Made by a program: the position numbers and the translations under genes. From Volutella citrinella (Eukaryota > Ascomycota > Sordariomycetes > Hypocreales > Nectriaceae): DNA of 64,000 bases. This document shows, one piece after another, positions 25,699-36,216 of the stretch. The stretch lies in assembly GCA_034401135.1 (NCBI GenBank), contig JAWZSP010000001.1, positions 2,852,001 through 2,916,000 of the forward strand, given 5' to 3'. Below the pieces are notes generated by a model. The model worked only from the letters and a program-made list of their open reading frames with translations, had not been told where the DNA came from and searched no databases. Each line of letters starts with the position of its first letter. Position 1 is the first letter of the stretch.

Positions 25699-28372
25699 GG
25701 GCCTGTAATCACACTGCATGCCCACCACAATGATACTAGCAGGCATGCATTTTTGAATTAGGGGCTTTTGCCGTGAAGCTAGCAAGCCTTGCAAGCCTTG
25801 TTGAGCCGAACCGCTACGCTCCTGTGCGTCGCTAGGGCGCTAGGCGAAGAAACGAAACAATCACGTTCCGGACTGGTCATTCAAGAATAGCATTGGATCG
25901 AGTGAATTGCATGCAGCCACTGTGCCCGTCGAGCGCTGCGGGACCCTACCCACACTTTTTGTCGTCCCCCCTCGGCGAAGGCGAAATTTGTCGGGCAGGT
26001 GGGCATGGGAATTTCTCCAGAATGCCATTTTCCGAGGACAATCGCAGCCACCTCGACGCCGACTGTTGTGAGCCAACGCATCTGCGCTGCTCCGGTTGCT
26101 CTACGGAGCGTCCGAGGATGGACGATATCCAGTGCTGCCCTGCGCGTTCCCCCTGACCTCTGCAGCTGCCGTTGCTGTTTATCACATTCGCTGCTGCCTA
26201 GCACGCATGGCCCCTCAATAAGGTAGGTACCTACTTAGGTGTTGAGGTGACAGGAGCGCCTTCCATAACCGTACGCGACAAGACCTGACCAAAACACCAC
26301 TGCCGAGCTGCTCCAACCCTGGTACTGTCAATCGACTGCCCCCTCCGTGACCGTGACGGCAACAATTTGCGCCTCGGCTCTCCAACGGAGCTGGAAACCA
26401 GGGAGGAGGTCAGCATTTTCATTATACACGTGGGGGGCTTTTGCCGACATCGTTGCCTGCGGCTTCGGTGCTGCACTCTGCCTCCTATCCCGGGCCACAC
26501 TGATGAGGTTGCGTTCGGAGGTGCATCCTGCACAGCCCAACCACTAAACTGCTTTGACTGCCCATTCAATGCACGGCACGGGCCTGCTTCGCCGGACTTG
26601 TTGGCCCTCCCCTCCCCGAACTGATTGCTCGACTGAGTAGGTCTGTCGCCAGTCCGATGCTGGCTGGCCTGTGAAACAGTCCGAGGCATCCGCCAGTGAC
26701 GACGCCAGTGATGCATGGATGGAGACGGGTGATGTGAATCAAGTCATTGCCATGGGTGAGGCCAACAACCAACATGAGAGACCGGGCGGTACTCGAGGTC
26801 CTTGCTCTTCACTCTCAGACCTATCCACGGGAAGACCATCGACAATTACTCTTGCAACTCTCGACGCTCTGAAGCAAGGAGTTGAACCAAACCGGCCCAA
26901 TCATGTCTCACTCTCAGCAATCCGGGTGACCACATCTCTTCACCGACAGGATATCCGAGGCTACTGCAACACCTTCCACTTCCCGTGGTGATATCAGCCA
27001 CATGAGCGAGGAGGTTCTCAGACCTAATACCATCAGTGCTCACAGACGCATAGCGTTGCCGACCCCCCTTGAGCCCGATCTTGAATCTATCCCTTGCGGG
27101 TAACAGGAAGATGCCAAACGCGTGCGGACACATCGATGATACCTTCTCAGCTCCATCCATGTTGTCCCCTGTATACTGCTACCTGTTAAGATTCGCAGTT
27201 CCCCGCACATAGCGCTTATGCGCTTCAATTAACATCGGCTCCATGCATCGCAGCCACGAGGCATCTCTACTTCCGTCAATGGAGCGAACCTCGTTGGGCA
27301 GGTCGTTTGCTCATCCGGCGCGATGCTGCCAGCGGCCCAATCGGTTGAACAGGAGGTAAATGCTCAGACGGTGACCACGTGCATTTCCCTCATCATCAAT
27401 CGCCCCTTTGTGACCACTCACCCACCCACCCACACACTCGCTTCCGTATAGCCACCAAGTCTGCATGTACTATTATCCGACTTGCTGAAGCGTATTGGTT
27501 AGTAGGTACAGTAGTCTTCTGGCCAACGCGACCCGTACCCCTTGGCCCCCTTCCACTCCTCTTCAACTCATGAGCATTTCTGCGAAGGCGAGTCAGAGGC
27601 TTGTCGATCAGCACAAGCACGTCTTTCGTAGCTCCGCACCACCCCACACACACTGCGTGAGCTAATGTGGTGGAAGCGCAAATGGCATTTTGAGGCCCTC
27701 TCCATTCAGCCCTGTTCCACCCCAACTCTCCCCGCTGCATGTTCTCTGACCTACTTGACTCAGGTTGGCGCCGGGGGATGGTCGCGGGGATCATGATGTT
27801 ATTATTACAGCTATGCTACACACCTTGCCACGGGACAAGCTATTCCGTAGCGGGTTGCAAACACACACAATCATCAAAAGTTCCGACTATTCAACTTTGG
27901 CACCACAGGCTCTCTAGCCGCCGAAGAAGACGCCGAGTTATGGCAAGCTCCGGGGCAACGCCTGTTGACCAGTGACACCCTGTGGGCCATTGCTGTCCAC
28001 CCCATTGAAACACAATGCCGCCAAGTCGTATGCTTAAGTTTAGAATCCGAGCGCTTCATCTCGACCCAGGCCCGTGTACCAGGTGATTGCACGCCTATTT
28101 ATCGACCCCCATGAACTAACAGGCCAAGGCTCGTAAGGAGAGTAGGGCTCATAGGTCAAGGCCATAGGCCGGGCACAGTCAATGGTGGTGTCCAAGATAA
28201 TTGAGTACATAGAAGCCAGTTTGATATCTATCAGAAACGCCTCGACGCATGCTACCGTCACAACCATGATACAAGTAACCAGATTACAAGCCTCCGTACA
28301 CCAGCAACCCCCTCCCTTGTTGCCTCGCTGGCTATCCCAAGTTTCCCCTCCTCCTTTTGTCCTAAGATTCTC

Positions 28373-31300
28373 TTATAACACAATAGCCAACTCTGGGCGG
28401 TCAAGCTTGTCCTCTTCCAAGTTGGGATAGTAGGGTACCATAGCATCAGCCCCCTGCACGTAGGCATCGTTATACAACCGCCAGTATGGTGTCCTGACCT
28501 TCCTCGCCGGGTGAAACAGGCCGGCCCAGACATAGTTGAGGACCAGGCCGGGTCCAACGGCCATCCTGATGGCTTCAATAGCCTCAACAATGCGATCGAT
28601 GACGTGTGGGCTGGTCTCGAACAGATTAGGGTATAGGAGGTTGAGGAGATGCACCATGGCATCCTCGCATCCCAGCCCAACGACGCCGAGCGCAATGTGC
28701 TTGACCACCGATGCAGCCGTCTGGCGATGGACTTGGTCGCGATCAATGAGCGCATCTTCGAGCAGCGGTGTCACTGCGTACACGTAATCCTTGGCCATCT
28801 CGCCGATGTATTCGAAAAGGAAAGACAGGGACTTGAGAACACCGTTCTGCACATTGAGCTCTGGAACCCGATATTCGTTCATCAGGGCCGGCAGAACCGT
28901 GAACGGGGCACAAGTCTCGGCCACAATACCGATGGCAACAGCCGTATTGACACGAGACTGGCGTTCCTGGACGCGGAGGTTGTTCAGCAGGGTCGCCAGC
29001 ACATCCTGAGGGCCGATGGCTTTGGCGATGAAACCAAACGTGTTGTTGGCCGCACGACGGATGCCCTTTTTATGAGCCTTGAGCATGTCAAGGAGCTCGA
29101 AGCAGATTCGCATCCACTCTCGAGCGTTGACGCTCTCCGGGCCTCGATCCGCAACACGGCCAACAAGATCGATTGTGTTCTCCTGCACCTTTTCGTGACG
29201 GTTTCGAAGAATGGGTGTCAGTCGCGGCAGCAGATCCTTGATAGGGGGCTGCATCTGGGAAATACCCACAACAGTCACAATCGACCGCAGGGCCCCCAGG
29301 ATGGATCCAAGCACCTCGGGGTACTCTTCACCCAGGTATTCGTAGAGAACGATGCCGAGCTTGCCCATCAGTGCATCCTCACCACACTGCTTCATGACCA
29401 TGGCGATGCGGGAGATGAGATCTGCAGCTTGCTGTCGAACCGTGGCCGATTTGTTGTTGAGTCGCCAAAGAATTGTGCTGACGATTTGAGGCAGGTAGGG
29501 CTTGCAGCGTGTACCCAGAGCATTGACAACGGAGCCGAATCCATTGAGCATCACAATGTCCTCGACACTTTGCTCCTGGAATGCATGTAGGATGCCGTCA
29601 ACGAGCCGCTCCTCTAGGCGTTCGCCAATGTCTGCGGCACCCAAGCTTGCGACAATCTTCTCTATCGTCTCCACCGTCATCTTCCTGTAAGCCTCGCTCT
29701 CGTCCTTCAAGTTGTTGACGATTCGCTCCACAATTTCGCTGACGCCGACCTTTTGGCCAATGTCCACTGTGGTTTCGACCACTTGTCGATAGTTTCGCTT
29801 GTCTAGTGCCATTCGCCGAACCCAGAAGCTCTTGAAGAATTCGTCAAGAACATGTTCCTTCAGGTATCCTGCTGTCACTCCGTCGGTTCCCGCGCATTGC
29901 GAAACAACCTTGAGAACGACCTTCTTCATCTCTTCATCCGGGGACGAGAACTCGCGCAGCAGGATTTCCATGATCTGACTGGTATAGTGGTTGGCATACT
30001 CCTCATCCATCAGGGGGATGATGTATCCAACAGCCTTGAGAAAACCCGCCAAACCCTTGCCTCGTTGCTTGCGAGCACCAGTCCACAGAGGGTTCAGGAT
30101 ATCGTCAAAACTCTCGATACCATAGGGGTTGGAGGCCTCGGCTAGGGCAGCAATGGCCAGACTGGTCACTGTCCTGACCTTTGTTTGCTCATCATTCAGG
30201 TTTGGTCCAATACAGTCAACTAGTCCCTTGAGGTGAGGGAGGACAGCGCATCCCATCAGGATTGGGATTTGCTGGACGATCTTGACACCAGTATGACGGG
30301 CTTGCCATGACTTCTTGCTTCGGCATACTGCTCGTAGGAAGGGGAGCAAGGCCGGAATTCCCAGAGCAGAAGCCACAACGGCAAAGGCTCGGGCCGTCGT
30401 ATTCCGAACATACTCGTCCACGTGGTCGATATCCGGCCTCATCGTACTGATCATGGTAGCAAGACCAGCCGCCTTACTGAGATTGGAAATAATCTCACGT
30501 CCTTCGACTCGTGCATAGTAGTCCTGGTCGATGAGAAGGGGTTCGATGACAACCAGGATCTTGTGGACGTAAGGCCGCACCAGGTCGTCCAGTTTGTAGA
30601 GAATTCGGTCGATTACTTTAACCAACAGGTGGCGCTCCTGGTCCTCGAGTGTCTTCTCCATCAGTAGGGGGAGAATCTGGTCAAAGAGAGGGCCGGCTCC
30701 AAATTGCCTGGCGTTGTCGGTGATTTGGCGAAGGGCTGTCTTACGCATGGGCGGTGTGCCGTTCTTGATCTTGAGTAGCAGCCTCATGATCTTCCTTTCC
30801 TTGAGCTCCTCCACAGTAAGAGCATTCTCGTCGGAACCGTCGGTGAGCTTTCCAAAGTAGGCCATGTCTTCGGGTTTGAAGAATTGCAGGTCACCAACAC
30901 CTGGAATCTCGGCAGGCATGGGCTTGCCGCTAAGTCGGACCTGCTCGGGATCCTGCATCATGAATCCAGTTTGAGCTGCAGGAGTAGCCATCAGCTTGTG
31001 TGCCGGAGCACGCACAGGCTCATACCCGGGCGGGGGGTCGAGGGTCTTGTATCCTTCAGCTTCGCCCGGGAGAAGAATGTCGAGCTCTTCATCGCTGAGA
31101 GGAAGGTTTCGGCCGGAGATGTCGGTCCCGAAGGAGACTGGAACCACAGGGGCAACAGGCTGTTGCGAAGGTGTGGCCAGTCCAGCGTTTGCCATCGGGG
31201 TAGCTGTCGGCGCTTGGTCCCAACGAGATCGCTTCTTGGGAGCGGCCGCATCAATAGAGGGCGCTTGGTCCCATCGTGAGCGCTTCGATTTGGCGGCATC

Positions 31301-32029
31301 GCCCTCGTCGCCCTTACTCTCGTCATCGGCAGTCGTGGATGAAACGTCCCATCTCTTCTTGCGCTTCCTGACAGCAGTGACAGCCTCGGTGGAACCGGCT
31401 TCCTCATTCTCCTTGTCTCCATCCTTGAGCATCGGCTTAGCATCGTCCATATCCACGTCCGGCTGACCCTCCCGCTTCGCCTGAATGGCAAGTCGGACGC
31501 GTTCTTCCTCACGCTCAAGCTCTCGGACTTCCATCACCTCCCGGTAGCTTGTGCCATTTTCAGATGCGCCAGCCTGGCGATTCTCGGCGAAAGGATCAGC
31601 ACGTGTTGGGGTGAGCACGCGATTGAAGCGGCGCTTCTGGTAATCAGTCTCCCTATCAACGATGCGGCCGCTCTTTTCGCCTCGTCCGGCTAGGGGGTCG
31701 TCTTCCTCAACACCACTGCCCCGAGCGAACTCATCAATCATTTCCCGCGACGCGGTATACTGACCAACGAGCCGTCGCGTGCTGTCATTGTTCTCCATAT
31801 CATCATCGTCGTCGCCGCCACCCATAGGCAAGGAGGTATGGTAGCCTGAAAACTTGTCGCCTCCATCACGATCGTAGAGGTCGGAATCGGCGCTGTCGGT
31901 GAGCTTTTGCTTTGTTGAGTCTGCCCGCTGGTTGGCGGCGTCAAAGGTGCGAGACCCTTTCTTCGCCGCGGCAACCGCGTTGCGCTCCTGCTGGAGCTTC
32001 TTGATCGTCTCGAAATCCGCGTCAGACAT
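28373..32029 (-). CDS. Splicing factor 3B subunit 1 (SF3B1/Hsh155)
   Basis: This is the HEAT-repeat scaffold of the U2 snRNP SF3b complex, which clamps the branch-site/U2 duplex during spliceosome assembly. The gene is a single uninterrupted frame of 1218 residues, close to the usual fungal length. The N-terminal ~430 residues are disordered and hold three U2AF-ligand-type motifs: KKRWD (W227), SRWDQAP (W253) and SRWDQAP (W270). From about residue 440 the HEAT repeats are strongly conserved with the human protein. They include [20 protein letters not shown] and [14 protein letters not shown], the region corresponding to the human K666/K700 hotspot, as well as [19 protein letters not shown] and [19 protein letters not shown]. 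It ends DRPELAIVL. The lack of introns contrasts with its neighbours. Long plus-strand frames across it are shadows. Confidence 0.97.
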   Translation of the reverse strand: MSDADFETIKKLQQERNAVAAAKKGSRTFDAANQRADSTKQKLTDSADSDLYDRDGGDKFSGYHTSLPMGGGDDDDDMENNDSTRRLVGQYTASREMIDEFARGSGVEEDDPLAGRGEKSGRIVDRETDYQKRRFNRVLTPTRADPFAENRQAGASENGTSYREVMEVRELEREEERVRLAIQAKREGQPDVDMDDAKPMLKDGDKENEEAGSTEAVTAVRKRKKRWDVSSTTADDESKGDEGDAAKSKRSRWDQAPSIDAAAPKKRSRWDQAPTATPMANAGLATPSQQPVAPVVPVSFGTDISGRNLPLSDEELDILLPGEAEGYKTLDPPPGYEPVRAPAHKLMATPAAQTGFMMQDPEQVRLSGKPMPAEIPGVGDLQFFKPEDMAYFGKLTDGSDENALTVEELKERKIMRLLLKIKNGTPPMRKTALRQITDNARQFGAGPLFDQILPLLMEKTLEDQERHLLVKVIDRILYKLDDLVRPYVHKILVVIEPLLIDQDYYARVEGREIISNLSKAAGLATMISTMRPDIDHVDEYVRNTTARAFAVVASALGIPALLPFLRAVCRSKKSWQARHTGVKIVQQIPILMGCAVLPHLKGLVDCIGPNLNDEQTKVRTVTSLAIAALAEASNPYGIESFDDILNPLWTGARKQRGKGLAGFLKAVGYIIPLMDEEYANHYTSQIMEILLREFSSPDEEMKKVVLKVVSQCAGTDGVTAGYLKEHVLDEFFKSFWVRRMALDKRNYRQVVETTVDIGQKVGVSEIVERIVNNLKDESEAYRKMTVETIEKIVASLGAADIGERLEERLVDGILHAFQEQSVEDIVMLNGFGSVVNALGTRCKPYLPQIVSTILWRLNNKSATVRQQAADLISRIAMVMKQCGEDALMGKLGIVLYEYLGEEYPEVLGSILGALRSIVTVVGISQMQPPIKDLLPRLTPILRNRHEKVQENTIDLVGRVADRGPESVNAREWMRICFELLDMLKAHKKGIRRAANNTFGFIAKAIGPQDVLATLLNNLRVQERQSRVNTAVAIGIVAETCAPFTVLPALMNEYRVPELNVQNGVLKSLSFLFEYIGEMAKDYVYAVTPLLEDALIDRDQVHRQTAASVVKHIALGVVGLGCEDAMVHLLNLLYPNLFETSPHVIDRIVEAIEAIRMAVGPGLVLNYVWAGLFHPARKVRTPYWRLYNDAYVQGADAMVPYYPNLEEDKLDRPELAIVL

Positions 32030-32387
32030 CTTGACTTATGGAAGTACCAACTTCATCCCGGTTCGAGAGTAGCAGGGGCGTTCCCAACGGTGTCGTCGAG
32101 CATGGGGAGGTGCTGATGATGTGGCTGGTCGCAAAATTGCAGTCTAGAAGGAGCTACACGCGGTCCGCGAAAAGTCTCACAGCATTTTCTCGCCTCACCC
32201 GGCATTTAGCCGGCTAGGCACTCCCCTTCAGCGCGATCAGCCTCTGCTCTTCTGACTAGTGTATCTGTTCCAGCATCCAAACCACTTTCGGGAAAAGCTG
32301 AATGGCCATTTAATAATTGTTTCATTGAACGTCTATTATCCCTCACTTTTTTTTTAAACCGCCTTTGTATGTCAACCTGCCTGTCGT
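32030..32387. promoter_or_regulatory. SF3B1 5' flank and OGG1 3' flank
   Basis: A 358-bp spacer between two minus-strand genes. It must hold the OGG1 terminator and SF3B1 promoter. A T-run (TTTTTTTTTAAA, about 32347-32358) lies just beyond the OGG1 stop on the genomic plus strand. No gene is seen. Confidence 0.5.
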
Positions 32388-33811
32388 CTATTTTGCCTTG
32401 ACTCGCAGCCGTTTCGATCTTCGCCCCACTTCAATGGCCACTGTTTGGGTACCATTAAACCCTGTGATGGCCTCAACTTTCACTTTGACTTCTTCCGTCG
32501 GTTTCACAGCCTCTTCAACCGCCAAGCTCCTTTTACCTTTCAGCCTGCGTTTGCCGTTGGGAATCTCCTCTTCCTCCAGTTTGACCTCCTTCGGTTTGTT
32601 GTTGGGGGTGCTACTCCTCGGGGTTGCCCTATCAGAGAATTCGCGAAGATCAGCTGTGAACAAAACCGAATGTGCCCAGCCTGCGTAGTTGCCCCATATG
32701 TTTCTGAAATGGTCCCCGACAGCGCCGTACATGGCCTTGTTGAAAGTCTTGGTTTTCGTCTTTCCAAACTTGTAATCCCGCTGTGCGATTTGCCACACGT
32801 GCGTGTCGACGGGAACAGATTCGCCCCATCCAAGTCCCATAAGAGCAACGCAATCTGCGACCTTGGGGCCTACTCCAGTAAGCGATAGGAGTTCTTCATG
32901 AGCCTGTTTATATATAGCATGTTGGTCTCGCGGCACATCCACTGTGTTAAATCCCGGGTTCTCGGGATTACGAAGCGATTCCAGCCAGTTGGCAGGCTTG
33001 TCCTCGACAACCATCCGCGCGGTTTCAGCAATGTACTTTGCTCGATACCCAAACCCCAATTCTCTGAGGTGGGCTTCCACGCCCTTCCCGTTCAGTGCCT
33101 CAGGTGTTGGGAAGTCGTGATAGGCTTCGCCATCAATGTGACTAATGAGAGGGCCGTAGAATTTACAGATTTTGTGAGCCTACTGGAAGTTAGAAACGCA
33201 TTTCAGGGGGTTTGATGCCACGCACCATTTGCGATATCCGAGATATGTTATTGTTGCTACTGCAAATAAAGCATATCAACGCCTCCCAGGCGTCCTGGCT
33301 CAGGATGCGCACCCCAAGGAACTGGGGCGCCCTCTTGCGAAAATTCGCATCAGCTCGAGACCATTGCTCATAAAGAGTGGTCAGATCCAATCTGAGGGTA
33401 AAGTAGTGACGAAGAAGTGCTTCGGTGTCATCTTCTGCATCGTGATCGGCAGTCGTGGTCTGTGAAGAAGGAGGTTTAACGACCTTATCTGGCCAAGTTA
33501 CATTGTAATGGAGATGAGTCGCATCTTGCTTCAGCCTCAGGATACGCCCATGCAAAGTGCACCGCCTAGTTGAGTTGGCATATAGTCAAAAGACTGGGTC
33601 TGAAGAGCAAATACTGACCACTCGCCGTTGAATTGTCGCCATCTGTGATGACCGTTAGCAATCTCCTCAGTTAGAAGGGATGCCGTTCACCACCGACAAG
33701 GGGATGCTGCCCATACCTGAAAGATTGCCCACATCTCAATGTGGTTTCAATAGACAGCTCAGCGAGGCTGACGGGCAGCTTTCGCCATTCCGATGGCCGC
33801 GGAGGTGCCAT
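32388..33811 (-). CDS. ogg1: 8-oxoguanine DNA glycosylase/AP lyase OGG1
   Basis: A bifunctional base-excision-repair enzyme that removes 8-oxoguanine opposite cytosine and nicks the abasic site. Four exons join in frame to 416 residues: 33717-33811, 33619-33642, 33226-33565 and 32388-33179. The N-terminal domain has the GQSFRWRQF motif split across exons 1 and 2. The middle holds CSSNNNISRISQM. The HhH-GPD domain has LTGVGPKVADC with the catalytic Lys at about 259, and VPVDTHVW with the catalytic Asp at about 278. The 19-residue spacing equals that of human K249/D268. The C-terminal ~90 residues are Lys-rich and probably nuclear-targeting (KRRLKGKRS, RRSKRLRVK). Exon 2 is only 24 nt. The last intron (33180-33225, 46 nt) ends CAGTAG, and only the second AG avoids a stop codon. 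The start is head-to-head with the U2AF gene. Confidence 0.95.
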
Positions 33812-34230
33812 TGCTTCCACTTACGTCTGAACGGCTCCAATGCGAGGAACCAAATAATGAAATGCAGCCGCGGTCCAAGACAACATGGAGAACTGGGTGG
33901 TCAAGGGTGAGGCCTTCATCGACTTTGCCCCTGGCGCCGGCCACCCAGTACGCTGGAAGGACGTCCAGGACCACTGAGGGCCCTGTACCTATTGTCCACC
34001 CAGGCGTCCCCTTGTTGGAGCCGTGCGACACCAGGCACCCAAAATGCACTAGCCCCAAACACCGCTAGCGCCATCTGGCAAAAAAAGCTCCAGCCTCGCG
34101 CGATACCTCAACAAGCTGCTTGGCCCTGGATCCTCGTTGCGGCTGATCATTCTGTTAAGCCTGCCAATTCCACATCATCAATACCAGAGGCCACATTTTG
34201 TCATCAGGATCGCCTACCGGTACGCCCATC
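33812..34230. promoter_or_regulatory. Divergent OGG1 / U2AF promoter
   Basis: The starts of OGG1 (minus) and the U2AF large subunit (plus) are 419 bp apart, so both promoters must lie in this interval. No TATA box close to either start is obvious. A bidirectional promoter is inferred from geometry alone. Confidence 0.55.
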
Positions 34231-36216
34231 ATGAACGGCGATAATTATTCGTCCCGAGGTACGTCTCCCTACAGCGGTGGCCTTCTTGGTCGCGTACTAA
34301 TCGCAGTTTTTTCGAGTAGACGGGCGAGACGGACGTGACGGCCGAGACGGTCGAGATGGCCGAGACGGACGCAGAGGGCGAGATTATCCGGTGAGCTTGG
34401 CAATACGCATGTCGCATCACCCACGCACGGCTAACCGTAGGAAAGCAGTCTGGACGAGGCGGGGACCGAGACGAGAGACGTGATCGCCACAGAGACCGTG
34501 ACCGTCGGCGCTCTCGCTCACCAGACCACCGAAGCCACCGCCGCGGAGAGGGCGACGTCGATGCTTACTCCTCCAGCCGAAGCCACCGAGACCGTGAGCG
34601 CGAAGACAGATACTCGGGCCGCGACCGACGGGGTGATCGTGAATGGGACCGTGACAGGGGCTCCTCGCGCAGAGACGCCCGACGCGATGACGACGAGCGG
34701 CCGAACCGACGGGAACGGGACCCCTACGATGACCGCAGAAGGGGCGGAAGGGACCGACGGGATGATGGATTTGGACGGCACGAACAGCAGCAGCCTCGCC
34801 GCAGCCCAAGCCCGCCCAAGAAACGAGAGCCCACACCTGACCTGACGGACATCATCTCTGTTCTAGACCGAAAGCGCCGCCTGACTCAGTGGGACATCAA
34901 GCCTCCCGGATACGAGAACGTCACAGCTGAGCAGGCCAAGTTGTCTGGAATGTTTGCTCTTCCAGGTGCTCCTCGCCAGCAGCCAATGGACCCCAGCAAG
35001 CTCCAGGCCTTCATGAACCAGCCTGGAGGCCAAGTCAACAGCGCTGGACTGAAGGCCAGCAACTCCCGTCAATCGAAGCGACTTCTTGTGTCCCGCATCC
35101 CGTCCGGCACGGCCGAGGACGCTCTGCTGTCATTCTTCAATCTCCAGCTGAACGGCCTAAATGTTGTCGAAAGCTCCGATCCTTGCGTTCAGTGCCAATT
35201 CTCCAACGATCGATCGTTCGCTGTTCTTGAGTTCAAGAATGCCTCTGATGCCACACTCGCGCTCGCACTGGATGGCATCTCTATGGAAGCCGAAGACGCA
35301 AATGGCGATGCCAACGGTGCGGCCCGTGGACTTGAAATACGCCGCCCTAGGGACTACGTCGTCGCTGCCGTAGCTGACGAGGCGCCTTCTGACCCTGACG
35401 TTGTCTCAAATGTCGTTCCAGACACTGTCAACAAGCTCAGCATCACCAATATTCCCACTTTCCTAACAGAGGATCAAGTTATGGAGCTCCTGGCCGCCTT
35501 TGGCAAACCTAAGGCCTTTGTTCTCGTCAAGGATCGCCACACTGAAGAGTCTCGGGTACGTACATTCTCTATGCATGTCGCAAGCCAGTTCTAACCAACA
35601 ATGAATAGGGTATCGCCTTCGCCGAATACCAGGAGCCTGCTTCTTCCAACCAGCCCGCCTTGGACACGCTCAACGGCATGGATGTTGGTGGAAAGAAGCT
35701 CAAGGTCACAAAAGCTAGCATTGGACCAACACAGATCGACAACTTCGACGTCGGCATTGCAGCCATTAGCGGCCTTGCCTCTCAGACCACCAACGATGTG
35801 GAGGCTAGCCGAGTGTTGCAACTTTTGAACATGGTCACTGCAGAAGAACTTATGGACAATGACGATTACGAAGGTATGTGCCCTCGGCCAAGTAGTTGCA
35901 AATGCTAGCTTACCAAGAACCTCAGAAATTTGCGACGACGTTAGGGAAGAATGCGGCAAGTACGGTACTATTGTTGACATGAAGGTCCCCAGGCCCACCG
36001 GTGGCAGCAGGCAGTCTGCCGGTGTTGGCAAGATTTTCGTCAAGTTCGACACGGTCGACTCCACGACCAAGGCCCTGAAGGCCCTGGCTGGGCGCAAATT
36101 TGCGGACCGAACCGTTGTCACCACCTATTTCCCAGAGGTACGTGCTTTCCAATCCCTCCAATTTTCATTCTGCTAACAAGACCCCTTAGGAAAACTTTGA
36201 CGTTGGTGCTTGGTAG
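34231..36216 (+). CDS. U2AF large subunit (U2AF65-like splicing factor)
   Basis: The large subunit of the U2 auxiliary factor, which binds the polypyrimidine tract and recruits U2 snRNP to the branch site. Six exons give 569 residues: 34231-34258, 34320-34390, 34449-35555, 35609-35873, 35926-36137 and 36190-36216. The N-terminus has a perfect DGR repeat (six units) and then an Arg/Asp/Ser-rich region replacing a classical RS domain. Next come the U2AF35-binding-type segment (RRLTQWDIKPPGYENVTAEQ), RRM1 from about residue 195 (KRLLVSRIP), RRM2 from about 310 (NKLSITNIP ... VLVKDRHTEESRG) and a C-terminal UHM. The UHM carries an RxF signature (GRKFADR) and ends YFPEENFDVGAW. Intron 2 has two candidate acceptors, and only the downstream one keeps the RS frame. 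It is a strong call. Confidence 0.95.

Larger units (their letters stand above)
19008..28372. other. Gene-poor region between C2H2 factor and SF3B1
   Basis: About 9.4 kb between the 3' ends of two convergent genes, with no supportable coding gene. Many overlapping open frames exist, none with a recognisable domain. Structures noted are a 10-bp inverted repeat with an 18-nt loop at 22904-22941, a 16-bp palindrome at 25683-25698, a TAGGTACCTA-type palindrome at 26223-26234, and repeated CAAGCCTTG near 25780-25806. No transposon ends or tRNA were seen. Convergent neighbours in compact fungal genomes are usually a few hundred bases apart, so this length is unexpected. Confidence 0.45.

Noticed and set aside
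28649..29590. 313-codon plus-strand open frame
   Set aside because: It lies fully antisense to conserved SF3B1 HEAT-repeat codons; its openness is a shadow of the codon pattern on the other strand.
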